In this document: one piece after another, positions 45,894-57,279 of the stretch
Layout: each line of letters begins with the position of its first letter
Numbering within the stretch: position 1 is the first letter of the stretch
Source: Balanoglossus misakiensis
Lineage: Eukaryota > Hemichordata
Assembly (NCBI GenBank): GCA_040954595.2
Contig: CM082597.2
Coordinates: 8,990,001-9,054,000, forward strand
Length of the DNA: 64,000 nt
Reading direction: 5' to 3'
Position numbers and translations under genes: made by a program
Notes under the pieces: generated by a model
The model's database searches: none
Told to the model about the DNA's origin: nothing
What the model saw: only the letters and a program-made list of their open reading frames with translations

Positions 45894-47217
45894 CTGAAAA
45901 GAATAAAAAAATGTCACAACACACATCATAAATAGTGAGCTGTCTCAAGCCAATATACATGAAAATAAACACAGTTTCATGACTTAAGCCCCATTAGCTG
46001 TAACTTTTTGCATTTTTCAGTATTTCTATTCTGTGTATCAATTATAGTTTCTTGTTCAGCTACGCAGGGCAGAGTTAAATCCATAGTCTTAACTTCTCAA
46101 CGAAACCTATGAGGGCACAATCGGCATTGTTGTTGTTTGAAAACATTCGTAAATAATAACAACAGTCAGTACACATACACATGACTCGTTGACAAGCAGA
46201 GAGCTGGGTGTGATGGGTTACTCATGAGGAGAGGAACAAGAAAAAGTGTTTAATTTAAATAATAACACATGATAGCGAGGGCAATATCACGATTTGAAGC
46301 CTGCATGAGGGATGGTGATCTCTGACCATAATATTGATGATGCCCGAGCCGCAGGCGAGGGTATCATCAATATTTTGGTCAGAGATCACCAGCCCGAGGG
46401 CAGGCTTCAGATCGTGATGTTGCCCGAGCATAATGTGTTATTAATTTTATTACGCCGAACATTTGAACGTACATACACTGCAGCATGTAGCATGTAGACT
46501 CGCGTCCATATGTCGTACGTTGCTGAGAATGTAAAATGTCTCGATCTCCCAAGAATTATACGATACCTACTTCGAACTTAGATTATTTTGAAAATACTGC
46601 GCTGTTGGTTGCGATTTTGGTGTATTTACTGCCCGTTTGCAGTAAAATATCATCCAGTAGAACAGGTGTTAAGCCTGTGTGTCGCTTTGAAGCCATATAG
46701 ATGCGGGAGTTGACTGATCGTGAAGGAAGCCATTGAACGACAGTTTGGAACGCGCAGAAGTCGTGCCCAGAACACCAAAACAACCAAGCGGGCAATATCA
46801 GCGCACGCGACAGGGCTTTATCAACTCTAGCCATGTTATATCACTTTTTTTCTATATCACGTGAGCGCGTCTCAGCCAATCACGAAAACGGTATAATACG
46901 TGAGGTGTAATAAACACAAAACAAAATTACTGATAAACTAGCCTGAAGTTATAGATAATGGCCCTTTAATTCAAAAGTTTACCAAAAATCATGTTTGTTA
47001 TAAGGAAGAAAAAAATCAAATTATTTTTTTTTTAGTTGAAATGAATTTAAATCTAATACATGTGTCTGTTTTTTTTTTAAAGTGTTTGTATGTCGAATGG
47101 ACGGGAAAAGGTGTTTTGTATAGGCAGGTTTCCAGATTAGACAGAGTTAGTGGTTTATGCAAGTTTTACTGTAAAAAATAACTGGTTTTGGAATTTGACA
47201 GTTTACAAGTGAGCACT
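45894..47217. other. CUB1 intron with palindromic element
   Basis: 46263-46443 is a strong palindrome (CACATGATAGCGAGGGCAAT / 'gttgcccgagcataatgtg', with GGTGATCTCTGACC / GGTCAGAGATCACC inside). The 83-codon minus-strand open frame at 46583-46834 has no domain. 47170-47217 is a ~48-bp repeat (AGTTATTTTTTAC to AGTGCT in minus sense) that also occurs inverted at 50545-50595. Confidence 0.6.
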
Positions 47218-47342
47218 TATTCTGGATGTTGCAGGTCCCTGGATTGTCCAAATACATTCTTGTAGAATGTAATAATTATCATCTGGGTATCCAGTGCTGT
47301 GAAAGGTCCCCGATTCACCAGTTTCCAAACCACCACATGTTC
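47218..47342 (-). pseudogene. CUB domain 1, first half, splice donor missing
   Basis: Acceptor ATATTCAG (weak tract), phase 1 in. Reads TCGGLETGESGTFHSTGYPD, DNYYILQECIWTIQGPATSR I. Conserved CGG, GYP, CxW are present. The following CUB half starts in phase 0, so the exon should end after ATA at 47218, but the next bases are AGTGCTCAC, the start of a repeat also found near 50545, and no GT is available in that phase. An A|GTGCTC donor would put the next exon out of frame and hit TGA at once. The donor seems to have been lost to the repeat. Confidence 0.75.
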
Positions 47343-49270
47343 CTGAATATCATTAAAATAAAAAGAAAGAGTATGTTTGTGTGATGAATGGTCATAAAGA
47401 TTCAGCTCATCAAGTTGACGAAATTTCATTGATGATAAAATTACTTCACCAACAGTGAGTATCCAATGTACATGTATAAAACAATGTTTGTATTAGTATA
47501 AATCAAATGTAAAAATTTTGAAACGACATTTATCACACCCGAAAATTCCAAGAACCGCATATTATGATTCTCTAAGCTCAAACTATCAGTGTGACAGATG
47601 CCAGATTCTTAAAATACTTGGCCCAGTTTTGTTTCTGATTTATATTTATGACATACTGTAAAACAGGAAATTTTTCATGATATCAAAAGTGGCAACTGTT
47701 ATGCGATGATTGATTTTCGCATTCTCATATTTCACGGCATTGCTATCTTCGAAAAACATTTTTACACAACTTGTTTATTTTCGCGTTTTTTTGGCTCTCG
47801 CATAGTTCGCAAAAATGTATCGCTCGCGAAAATTTCCTGTTTACAGTACAAAATTCTTTGAGGATCAGACTTTCTGCTGACAGTTCAAAAGTAGTCTTTA
47901 GTTGCAAAGGAGATGATCATACAATTAAACCACGATCGTGACGTCACACTATTCAATAGACAAGTCATTCACTGAGAGAACCTCCGTCTCACACAAAACC
48001 ACAGGTTTAAAACCAAGTCCCGGGTAGTTCTAGAACTACCTCCGGGGGTTCTAGAACTACCGCAGGACTCAGTCTCACCTGTCGTAACAAAAATACAAAT
48101 ACACAATGCTTTATTTGCATAATTACATTTACTTCTATACCTGTATTCAAAGTACATTTCATTTGAATAGAGTAATTGTTATGTTAATTGAAAGCGAACT
48201 GGATATGCGACAGTCTCCGGATCATTTCATTCAATGCTTCACATTCACAGTTTTGTCTACTGACGTACAAAGCTAATGTCTTGGTGGCTCTCGAAAGTCT
48301 TCATAACATGATAATAAAAGTATAAAATAGACAAAAATCAATTCACCAGAAACAAACTAACGTTGCAATAAATTAACTACAAATTTCTAGAAAATTATAC
48401 TAAATCACATTATCCCCAGATTTGCTTGTATTACTCTAACCAGATGTTTCACTTCGATTTTGCTTCACTACCGACATGTAACAAGGTTGGCTGTTTTAGG
48501 CCTAAAACCCGCGTACCTTGCAAAATTCTGCTTACTTTTTGTTGCTGTTCACCAGACGTGGGTTTGTAATGTCGGACGGATTCACTTCGGTATCAAGTCT
48601 TTTCGCAGATGAGTTACTCACCAATATCGCTACCATACAGACGTGTTGCCGCTGTGGCTCGTAGAGAGTGGTTCGTTCAAAAGCCAGGGAGGCCAATACA
48701 CAGACGGGCAGTAGTACCATGTAGAGCATTGTTACCCGGTTTTTGCTTTACCAACATGTAGCCGCTTGTTTTCGCAGATGATATAGATCGGAACTACATG
48801 TATCTTCAGATCGATTTCATGGACATTTGAAGGAAAATAAAAAAAAAACGTGACACTTACATGTAGGCCTTCTGCATTTGGCCTAGAAAATTTTCGCGTA
48901 AGCTTACCATGTGCACGCAAAACCCCAATAGCTGTAACGCTTCCCATAATACACTACGTAACACACCTGTAAAGTTTAATTTGATGCAAATTAGTGTTTG
49001 AAATTAGCATATCACTCTGACACGTAAGCATGAACATTTAGAGTAACACCTGTCAAGCGTGGGCGATCTTGTAAGGCCCAGCAGGGCGGTCTAGAACTAC
49101 CTGCCCACGACATGATTCATTTATAGGAAAAGGGGTGGCCAACCAAATTTCACAGTCAGCAATGAAGAATAAGCCTCTTTTGATAAGCTTTTGTTCGTTC
49201 ATTTTATTGAATCGTTGAGTAAAACGACGTCTTTGTGGTACACGAAGCTCCAATGGTGACAATGTCTGTG
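47343..49270. other. Intron with MITE and two candidate 5' exons
   Basis: 47656-47850 is a family (g) MITE. On the minus strand 48729-48635 begins MLYMVLLPVCVLASLAFERT, a plausible signal peptide, and reaches GTGAGT in phase 0; it is not phase-compatible with the CUB1 exon. 48947-48907 reads MGSVTAIGVLRAH then GTAAGC in phase 1, compatible with CUB1 but not signal-like. Either could be an alternative first exon; neither is proven. 48010-48065 contains a hairpin around GGTAGTTCTAGAACTACC. Confidence 0.3.
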
Positions 49271-49990
49271 GGGGGTCGTGGTTTAAGTTAGAGAACCACC
49301 TCCCCCTCAGTGGTTCTTGGTTTCCAATCGCCTCGGGCCTGCGGCCCTCGGCAATTCGAAACCAAGAACCAGCTCGGGGTCGGTGGTTCTCTATTACATA
49401 AATAGTCTAAAAGAAATTGTTAAGTAAACATAACCATACAATTAATGAGTGGAATTATCTAGCGACAACTGGCCTCAATTTTGAATTTCAAATATAACAC
49501 CATTCTGCACCCAAGGAGACATCACATGATCTGATCCCCCTTGTTTAACTTTTAGTGGTGAGCTCTTCCAAGTATATCTTGTATTGCTTAGGGGACTCTA
49601 ACTCTCTCTCCTTCCCTCCCTTCCACCCCCTCCCCTCCCTCTCTAGCTCTCTCCCTCCCCTCTCCCGCCCCTCTCCCTCCCCTCTCCCGCCCCTCTCCCT
49701 CCCTCCCACCCCTCTCTAGCTCTCTCTCCCTCCCTACCCCCCTCTACCCCTCCCTCTCCCTCTAGTTCTCTCTCCCCCTCTCCCTCACTACCACCCTCCC
49801 TCCCTCCCTCCCTGTCACTCTCCAGCTCTCTCTCCCTCCCCTCTCACTCTCCCCTCCCAGCCTCTCCCTCCCGCTCTTTTGCACACACTCTCTCTTAGTA
49901 TATATATTGGGAGGTGACTACAGCAGTGCGAGAAAAGTAAAGACCTGATGCGAGTAAGGGAAGATTCTAGCTGATTTGAATCAGACTTAC
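49271..49990. repeat. Hairpin and long CT-rich low-complexity tract
   Basis: 49300-49393: GAACCACC...TTCTTGGTTTC and GAAACCAAGAACCAG...GGTGGTTC form a palindrome with a GC-rich loop. 49600-49880 is almost purely pyrimidine on the plus strand (CTCCCTCC/CTCTCT repeats), so the minus strand is purine-rich just past the lectin exon's donor. Confidence 0.8.
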
Positions 49991-50206
49991 CTTCAGCACA
50001 AGCTGCTACTTCACACATTGACAGACTGACATCATCACATCTTGCATGATACAATGGGTAATTATTTTCAAAGAGGTTTAACCTCACACATTGCCCAGTG
50101 GAGGCATCAGGTTCTGTGTCTGCCCATCGACCATCAAAGACACTACCTTTCCTGCCATCTGAATAATCATATTCCACTCTGCCATCTCGATTGGGTCCAC
50201 TAAATC
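49991..50206 (-). CDS. C-type lectin domain, third exon
   Basis: 216-bp phase 1-1 exon, acceptor TTTTATAG, donor GTAAGT. Reads FSGPNRDGRVEYDYSDGRKG, WADTEPDASTGQCVRLNLFE, NNYPLYHARCDDVSLSMCEV. It holds the long-loop EPD triplet of the sugar/calcium site (EPN and QPD are the canonical versions) and the last three lectin cysteines, but the usual WND preceding the cysteine is replaced by YHA. Calcium-dependent sugar binding is therefore doubtful (inference). Confidence 0.9.
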
Positions 50207-50652
50207 CTATAAAATGGAAATAAAGAAAGAAGATGCATACAGCAGTGTTTCATCCAGGATGGGGGGGGGGGGGGATATGTCCCCCTTTGCTTGAATAGTT
50301 GCACTCTTGCAAGGAGGGGAATGAGTGACATCGCTGAGTCTGTAAGCGGCACCATTTCCCCCTTGACAAATTTCTAGGGGGGTGCCAACATGCTGACAGT
50401 GGGCGAATTCCCTCATCCCTCCATCTGGATGAAAAACTGCATACAGAGTCACTTAATAGCAAGATTTTGTGAGGTTATTGAGATGTAAAAAATAGGCTTT
50501 TCAATTACCATCTTGAGACAATTATCATTCAAGTGTTACTATGCAGTGCTTACTTGTAAACTGTCAAATTCCAAAACCAGTTATTTTTTACACTTGATAC
50601 ACCCACAAATTATTTGGGAACACTGACAAACACTGTTAAAAGACACACTCAC

Positions 50653-50771
50653 CAATCCAACCATGGTTCGCTGTTTCATTGGAAGTCTCTTCAATCTGGT
50701 TTACAATCTCTGCTCCAGCATAACGATTTTCAGAATAACCCTCAATTACTGTCAAGTGCCCACCATAAAAT
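50653..50771 (-). CDS. C-type lectin domain, second exon
   Basis: 119-bp exon, phase 2 in, phase 1 out; acceptor TTTATTTTCAG, donor GTGAGT. Reads FYGGHLTVIEGYSENRYAGA, EIVNQIEETSNETANHGWIG. GGHL..I.S/G.. and WIG are the classic helix-2/strand-2 landmarks of the lectin fold. Potential N-glycosylation at NET. Confidence 0.9.
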
Positions 50772-53700
50772 CTGAAAATAAACCAATTTATAACACATCA
50801 AACATGTTCCAAACTAATTTCGAAATTCCAGTCCGTGAATAATACATTTCCTCTTTGAAAACATTTAATATTGGTGAATAAGAGGTTCATAAATGTATAA
50901 CATTAGATTTTTGTTTGTAAAGTCTATATTTTGTGTTACACCTTTCCAATAAGTGTGTGATTAGTGTAGATTTCGGCAGAATTTCTGGGAAAAAAGAATC
51001 TGTGAAAAATTCACCTGAATTTTGGGGAGAAAAAAATTTGCTGAACGTTTCCTTTGAATAAAAAAGTTCAGCTTATTTCTTTTAGAGAAAACATGACAAT
51101 TTCCAGGAAATGGCTGTTGTTTTTTTTTTTTGGTGTGAATAAACTTAAAAGACAAATTCTGATACAGTTGCATCAAGGTGATGGAAGAAAATCCCAGATT
51201 AACAGGATATTTGGAGAATTTATCCAGAATTTCAAAAGTAGTTCGAAATGTGACATTGTGTTATCAATGATCTGTGTTGAGCAGTCGAACGATGAACGGG
51301 TAGTTGACAATTCCCACGAGCACACCCGTATCTTTCCTCGGTAGTTGCGCCGGGCCGGTCGGCAATGTAACAGAAAAAGTGGTACGATATGCCAGCTGAG
51401 CCGTCGCTAGTCTACAATTCCGAGTCTACAAGGCCGTCTCTAACTAAAAATTATAATAACTATCGAGGAACGTGACAATTATATCAGCGAATGTGGGGCT
51501 GGGGGTTGCTGCAGTTTGCAGCCCCTCCATCTCCCCTGGACGATTTTTGTTTTTGCGGGGCTGCAGGTCCCAGCTATTCTAAACCGCACAACGAGCGACC
51601 GGGATTTGGGCCCGGAGCGAATTTCTACACTCCAGACGTCTCCAGTCCACAATTTTCCACAATTTTTTCGCCAAATCGGTCCCGGAACCCATACAGCGCT
51701 TACCTGGCAAAGGATGTCGCGGTATTTGTCGATTTTGCCTACGTTTTCCCCAGTTATTCAACTTCAATCGGCAAAACCAAAACTCGTTCAGGGGAGATGG
51801 AGGGGCTGCAAACTGCAGCAAGGGCTGGGGGCTGCAGGCAGAATATATGACCAAAGGATACGCGTGAAAAAAAGACAATTACCTACTTTGCTACCGTGGG
51901 TCTTTGACTAATTAAAACATGATAACGTGCATCAAAGCCAGCCGAGGCTTCAGGGGCATAGTATTCCTGAGTTTATACGCGAAGAAACCAAGAAATATTC
52001 ATGAGTATGTAGACGGAACTTGTCTTTTAGCTCAAATTTGACCTGGCTTGAGGTCACTGTGACAGCGCAGCCAGCGGTAGAATTGGGGTAGGCATGAAGA
52101 ACATATCTACTACAAAAACTGGTGAGGGCGGGGGGGGGGAGATGGGGGGGGTGGGGGCTTTTCAGTTTAGTCACGGTCCTTGGTTTTGGCCTTCGGCTTC
52201 ACTAGAAAAGCCAAAAAACCACAATGCCGAAGGCCAACTCGTCGAAGCACCTGGTACGTCTATGGCAGAAGTCAGTATTTACATGTTCTGACTCGGTACA
52301 CGCCATGCACTTGCCAAGAGATTCCACGAGGAATACCATGATGATGAACGGCTCGGGCGTCTTCGTGTGCACGAAGACACGATACTAGACTTCATTGACC
52401 CTGTATCATTCTTTTCTTTTCATGCGCATAAGGACATGAAAAGTCGACCTAACCTTTTGTTTTATCACTTACTGTGGTTTTATAGGGATGCTGTGAGTGA
52501 AAAAGTGGCACATTCGGGTTGTTGCCTTATACTTAATTTCTCCATTTCTATTGGAGCAGGCTACACCGGGCCCAGGGTCGAACTTAAACCAATTTGCAGC
52601 CGTGATGGTCGAACAATGTCCGACAAACTTTAGGCACGTCAAGCTTATGCCTTCCTGGGTCGCCCGACAAGAATGAACTTCTATTTTAACGATAGGGCCT
52701 ATTCCAATCGATACCCGCCGTATCAGTCACGCAATAATGAACACGAAATCCAGATCCCCCAAAATGATGTTTCACTAGACTCGGGGAGAGTGCTGTTTAG
52801 TACCAACAGGCAATTAAAGGTATACGGTCACCTATGGAAAATTAGCTATAGTTACCATGGCAAATTGAGATGTAGCCAATCACAGATTTTTAGTGGGTGG
52901 CACACGCGAAAAAAGAGCGCCGCCATATGTTCTCATCTCAGCCATATATGGTCCTATGTAACCACCTCATGTCATTTACAGAATTGGAACACCCTAAAGA
53001 ATGTCATGCAGACAATGTCACGTGTTGTTCCATGACCAACCAAACAACAAACTCATGTCCAAATCAATTAAATTCCAAAGAATGCTCCAAATATGCAGAA
53101 TTGCCACGCAAGTCGAGCATACTTAAGCACTCTGCACAACTGAAACATAAAATCCAAGCTTTTAACAATACAACAATAAACAATCCATTCTGATCGAATT
53201 AATGACCAAATAAAACGAAAAACACAACTCGACCCACAAAAAGTATACGAAGCGCTTTTAATCGCTCATTAATGTTTGATCTCGAGGAGACGTGTTAAAA
53301 AATCCGCTATGAAAAGCAGGGGAGAACAATAGCCTATTTTTACCAGGTAAACAAACACCAGGTAAAAATCCACCCATGCTTCCAGACCGCTCTAGGATAG
53401 TGATCCACCCAATGAAACTGTATCTCTTTAACTTTAATTTGCAAACTCGTGGAATTGATCATTTTATAAATCGCTCCATTTTGACGTTTTCTCTGTGGTT
53501 TGTTAATACGAATTTTGTCTGTGCCAAATCTGTCCTCTAATACTGTCACTTGTATTAGAGTTCAAATTACACAGAAGTATAATACAACGTTTTGAAAAAG
53601 ACAGACATTTTTCGTGGGAACGGTGATATACTTAGGCCACACTCGAGCTAAAAACAAAAGTCTATATTTTATCAAAAATGCCTTGGACGCACAAACATCT

Positions 53701-56344
53701 ACAGGATGTGGAAGGGGCGGGTCAAAACCGCGATCTACAACTGTGCCTCCCCCCCCCCCCCCCGGCTGTCTTGCTTCTATTTGGAGTGTCAATGTGTGAT
53801 TTAGCGTTGTTTGCGGCAGATACTAAGCTTTGTTCTTGTTTCACTCCATTTGCTGCATTGTGCTGTGCTCTGGTATTTCTCCAGGGTCTACGGTTACACT
53901 ATAGGCTGATTAGTCGTATCTTTACTACACAGACAAAAAACTTCGAAGCTTTATGTCTGTGCCTTTTATGAACAAGCATCGTCCGATTCGAATTCGACTC
54001 GTCATCGGTAGCTATGTTTATTTCGCCCTTGGAGACCTCCCCTGGCCTCGTTAGGATGACTGTTACCAGGACTACCTTAAACCAATCTTTTCGAACCGGA
54101 CGGTACACACGACATGTCTATGTTAATTGTCCAGGTACCAGAGTGTACGTGTGGGCTCCCTAAACCCCTCATTGGCGGCCGGTCCCTGTCCGAATAAACA
54201 CGTTTGACAGACAAAAAATGATGAACAAGTGGCTTACTTCAATACTTCGTTAACTAGACGGCTGAACTCTGAATGTTGATTCAGCAAAAAAAATGTGTTT
54301 ACGGCAAGGTTTTGATCAATACGACACATTTACCATTGAAAACGCCCAAAGTAAGTGGGGGCGTTTGACCATCAATCAAACCCACGCCCAGGTGCATGTG
54401 AACGGCCGAAGCAGTGTAACGTTTCACATTCCGTGCAACGTCCGACACTGTGTGAAAGCGGTTGCTGTCGGGTGGCTTGACCTAATTTTCGTACATTGAT
54501 ATGCATTTGACACCTCACTACCTGTTTTCTTAATATTGCTAAAACTTTGCGTTGAAATATCACTGAAATGTTGATGATCCACGCACAAGTCGTCTACCCC
54601 GGCATGAAAAGCTTTTATACAAGAAAACTAATTGCACATGACCACCAAGGTCATACCGCAAGGTGTGTCTAAATGTCAAGGAAGGACATTGGGAGGGGGG
54701 ACTTGGGTCGAGAACGACCATGACGGAGGAAAAACCGACAAGTCATTGTGTAACCTGTTTACTTGCCAATAGTCAAACGTCAAAATTTACTCTCAACTTG
54801 GTTGCAGATCGAGTCTCCCGAATTTCCAACTTTTATGATTGGGTAAATACCGATATGCGACTGGTATGCGACGCGTTGACGACGCGAAGATTTTGTTGAA
54901 ATCAAATGGTTTGTCAAATGTCATCTCACAGCGGAGATACCGTGGTCATCTGACATGAAAGGGTTCGATTGGGTCTGACCGCCGTCGTTCATCCATGCTT
55001 AGAAAGCGGCGATCATGGTACAAAGTAAAACCAAGGTCAAACCTTACTGAACACATGTATTGCATGGAGAAACTTTTCTCCCTGTCTGTGTACTGAACAC
55101 GTACCGTGATTGCCATAGTTACAAACGTTACCACGTGAGAGAGAGTGCATTTTACATCTGTCTTTTCAATTTTGTTGCTTTCTTACTATTCGGAATGATG
55201 GAGTCGAAACGAAAACTTTTTGCTTCAGGTGGACCTAGGGGAAATACCTTATTTGTGACTTTTTTCATGACCCTAAAAAGACGTCGGAATTAATGTGGCT
55301 GAGGTCACTCAGGACGACGGAATGGTTGAGCGATTTTATTTTATGAGCTCCCACTAGTATTTGTTTTATTGTTTCGGCAGTGTGTCGCGTTATTCGAGCA
55401 ATCTGCAGTCTGAAAACGAACGGTTTTCAAAGTTTATAACAGAAGAACAGGGGTTTAAGCATGAAAGGTCCTGTTGTCTCCCTCGCTGTGTTTGTGTCAC
55501 TGTGTCTTTGACGTCTGACTGACTGATTAACTGGCTGACTGACTTACTGACTGTCTGTCAACGTCGGTCTGTCTGACTGTCTGCCCCCTCTCTCTGAGAG
55601 AGAGAGTGAGCGAGCGAGCGAGCGAGCGACCGATGAGTGTCTCTACTGATGAATGTTGCTCTGTCTGTCTGCTTGTGTCTGTCTGCCACTCTGCCTGTTT
55701 CACTCTGTCTCTCCTAATTTCTTTAAATTTAGGGATATGCTATTAATGCGATATGAAAGTCAGACACGACGGAAACCTTTTATTCTCAAAACTGTCTGTT
55801 GTTTGCTGTTAAATATTGCAAAAGGTTAAGGGCCCTTTTCGCACGAGACACATGGCTTTGCAGCCGTAGCTCCCAATGTCATAACGATTACCCGAACTAC
55901 CCTAATTTTAGCCCGCCGACCCAAAACAGTTTAGATCTTCGTAAACCGGAAGTAAAAATAACGATGTCAAATATACAACAATTCATGAAAATTGCGAGAA
56001 TCACGCAAGAACTATGATGTCATTCTTCTACACTACGACGGCCAAAGATATAAAAAAATTGAAAAATAAAAAAATGTCCCTTTCTACCTACCCTATTTTT
56101 GAAAACCATGTAATCGGAATAGCACATATTAGTTTTTTTGGCCTGAGACATATCCAATTTCCCAACTGAACATGACACGTGATCAAGCATTTTCGACTTA
56201 TCAGATGCAATCGCTGAACACCTCACACTAAGCGAGGTTTTGTCTGTCTTTATACGCGCCCTTTGTATTTGTGCGTGACATGTCCAAGCCTTGTTAGGAT
56301 CTCCCATAAAATTCTACTCAAATGATGTATACTTTCATACTTAC
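50772..56344. other. 5.6-kb intron of the lectin domain, no other gene recognised
   Basis: Contains a TIR element (51491-51840), a GGTTTTGGCCTTCGGC hairpin (52180-52240), a family (e) copy (52818-~52990), C-runs (53750-53763), and CT/GA simple repeats (55500-55720, with GAGCGAGCGAGCGAGCGAGC at 55608-55627). Several 60-120-codon frames (e.g. 52367-52633, 52673-53035) carry no domain I recognise. Confidence 0.5.
51491..51840. mobile_element. ~350-bp TIR element
   Basis: TGCTGCAGTTTGCAGCCCCT (51508) followed by CCATCTCCCCTG pairs with CAGGGGAGATGG followed by AGGGGCTGCAAACTGCAGCA at 51788-51822; outer GCTGGGGG versus GCTGGGGGCTGCAG is similar. The two long overlapping frames here are by-products. 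Confidence 0.8.
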
Positions 56345-56426
56345 GACTGACAGGTATTTTCAGCGTTGCCAGCTGATTGTTTGTCAGGTACCGCTTTATA
56401 ACAAGACGCCCCTCTGAGTTGATAAC
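56345..56426 (-). CDS. C-type lectin domain, first exon
   Basis: 82-bp exon, acceptor TACATTGCAG, donor GTAAGT, phase 1 in, phase 2 out. In that phase it reads YQLRGASCYKAVPDKQSAGN then AENTCQS, and joins seamlessly to the preceding peptide (ECPEG) and to the next exon (..CQS-FYGGHLTVIE). The resulting C-x-x-G-Y...CY....AE..C..GGHL order is the canonical start of a long-form lectin domain. The longer apparent frame in another phase here is spurious. Confidence 0.88.
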
Positions 56427-56493
56427 CTGCAATGTAACATCATTCAATTGGTCTAGTCATGTTAGCATTAGTAAAATGCTTCAAAAGTGTTAA

Positions 56494-56784
56494 AGGGACA
56501 TGATACAAGACACCGTTTATGTTAGTGAATGAACGTTCAACCACACACAACTTCCATCCCGCTTGTATGATACGAGAGTAAAAACCCGCCCGAAATGAAT
56601 AAATGGTAGAGACCATTTATTCATTTTGGCGACTTTTTAAAACTCTCGTGTCTATACAAGCGGAGTGGAAGGTGTGTATGGTTGAACGTTGATTCACTAT
56701 ATCCACATGTAGAATAATATAAACGCAGTCTTGTATCAAACATAATTAATGGAAAAAGGGCAGCGAGAGAGAGACTTTGTCCCT
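56494..56784. mobile_element. Family (a) TTAA palindrome
   Basis: TTAA at 56490-56493 and 56785-56788. Left end AGGGACATGATACAAGACAC (shortened arm), right end GAGACTTTGTCCCT. Confidence 0.8.
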
Positions 56785-57125
56785 TTAATGAATACAGCCA
56801 CAATGTTCTGTTTATATCTACTGACGGACCAGGCATGGATTGTCACGTATAATTCTTTGAAACGTTTGGTCCTCTGAAGAAATCTGAGCACTCATCTACT
56901 CAGTTTGCTTATTTTGTCTTCCTCCACCAGTCAGTGGTATCGTCCGATTTGATACTCCACTCTAAGCCTCTTTCTGAATGGCTATTTAAGTTGTGATCTG
57001 TAAGTCTTAAACCTTTAATCACCCCCCCCCCCCCGTTTCCTCTTTAGAGGTCCAACATTACCATAGAAAACAATTGGTTTTGACTGAACCATGTTGGTGA
57101 AAGGGCTAGGGTCAATTCAACTTAC

Positions 57126-57183
57126 CTTCTGGACATTCATATTTCACAAAGGGTGTTCCAAACAGTGCTCCAAGATCCAATTG
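57126..57183 (-). CDS. Lead-in exon before the lectin domain
   Basis: 58-bp exon, acceptor TTATTTGTAACAG, donor GTAAGT, phase 0 in, phase 1 out. Reads QLDLGALFGTPFVKYECPEG; the final C-PEG begins the lectin domain completed by the next exon. No signal peptide, so at least one further 5' exon must exist; I did not find it up to 64 kb. Confidence 0.7.
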
Positions 57184-57279
57184 CTGTTACAAATAAACAA
57201 TAAGTTAGCTGCCAGTACACTCAATGATGTACGCGCAGAACGTCAACTGGTAAACTGTGCGCCTGTGTCTCTTCCCATA

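Larger units (their letters stand above)
37725..57183 (-). other. Mosaic C-type lectin/CUB/sushi/EGF gene (span of 15 recognised exons)
   Basis: Reading on the minus strand, exons assemble as: lead-in peptide, C-type lectin domain (3 exons), CUB1 (2 exons), CUB2 (2), CUB3 (2), a short linker exon, CCP1, CCP2, CCP3, EGF-like, calcium-binding EGF-like. Module boundaries are all phase 1; CUB1 and CUB3 are split by a phase-0 intron and CUB2 by a phase-1 intron. The protein would be extracellular or cell-surface, an adhesion or pattern-recognition type molecule (inference). Signal peptide, 5' exon and 3' end were not found. Two lesions (stop in CUB2, lost donor in CUB1) question whether it is functional. 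Introns are filled with MITEs of families a, d, f and g. Confidence 0.8.

Noticed and set aside
46583-46834. 83-codon minus-strand frame starting MARVDKALSRALILPAWLFW
   Set aside because: Hydrophobic start resembles a signal sequence, but there is no downstream donor or domain, and it lies beside a palindromic element in the CUB1 intron.
51491-51911. Overlapping 99-131-codon frames
   Set aside because: They read through the inverted ends of a TIR element on both strands; amino-acid content mirrors the palindrome.
56250-56447. 65-codon minus-strand frame (VINSEGRLVIKRYLTNN...)
   Set aside because: It is a phase-0 shadow; the splice phases of neighbours and lectin homology require phase 1 for the exon at 56345-56426.
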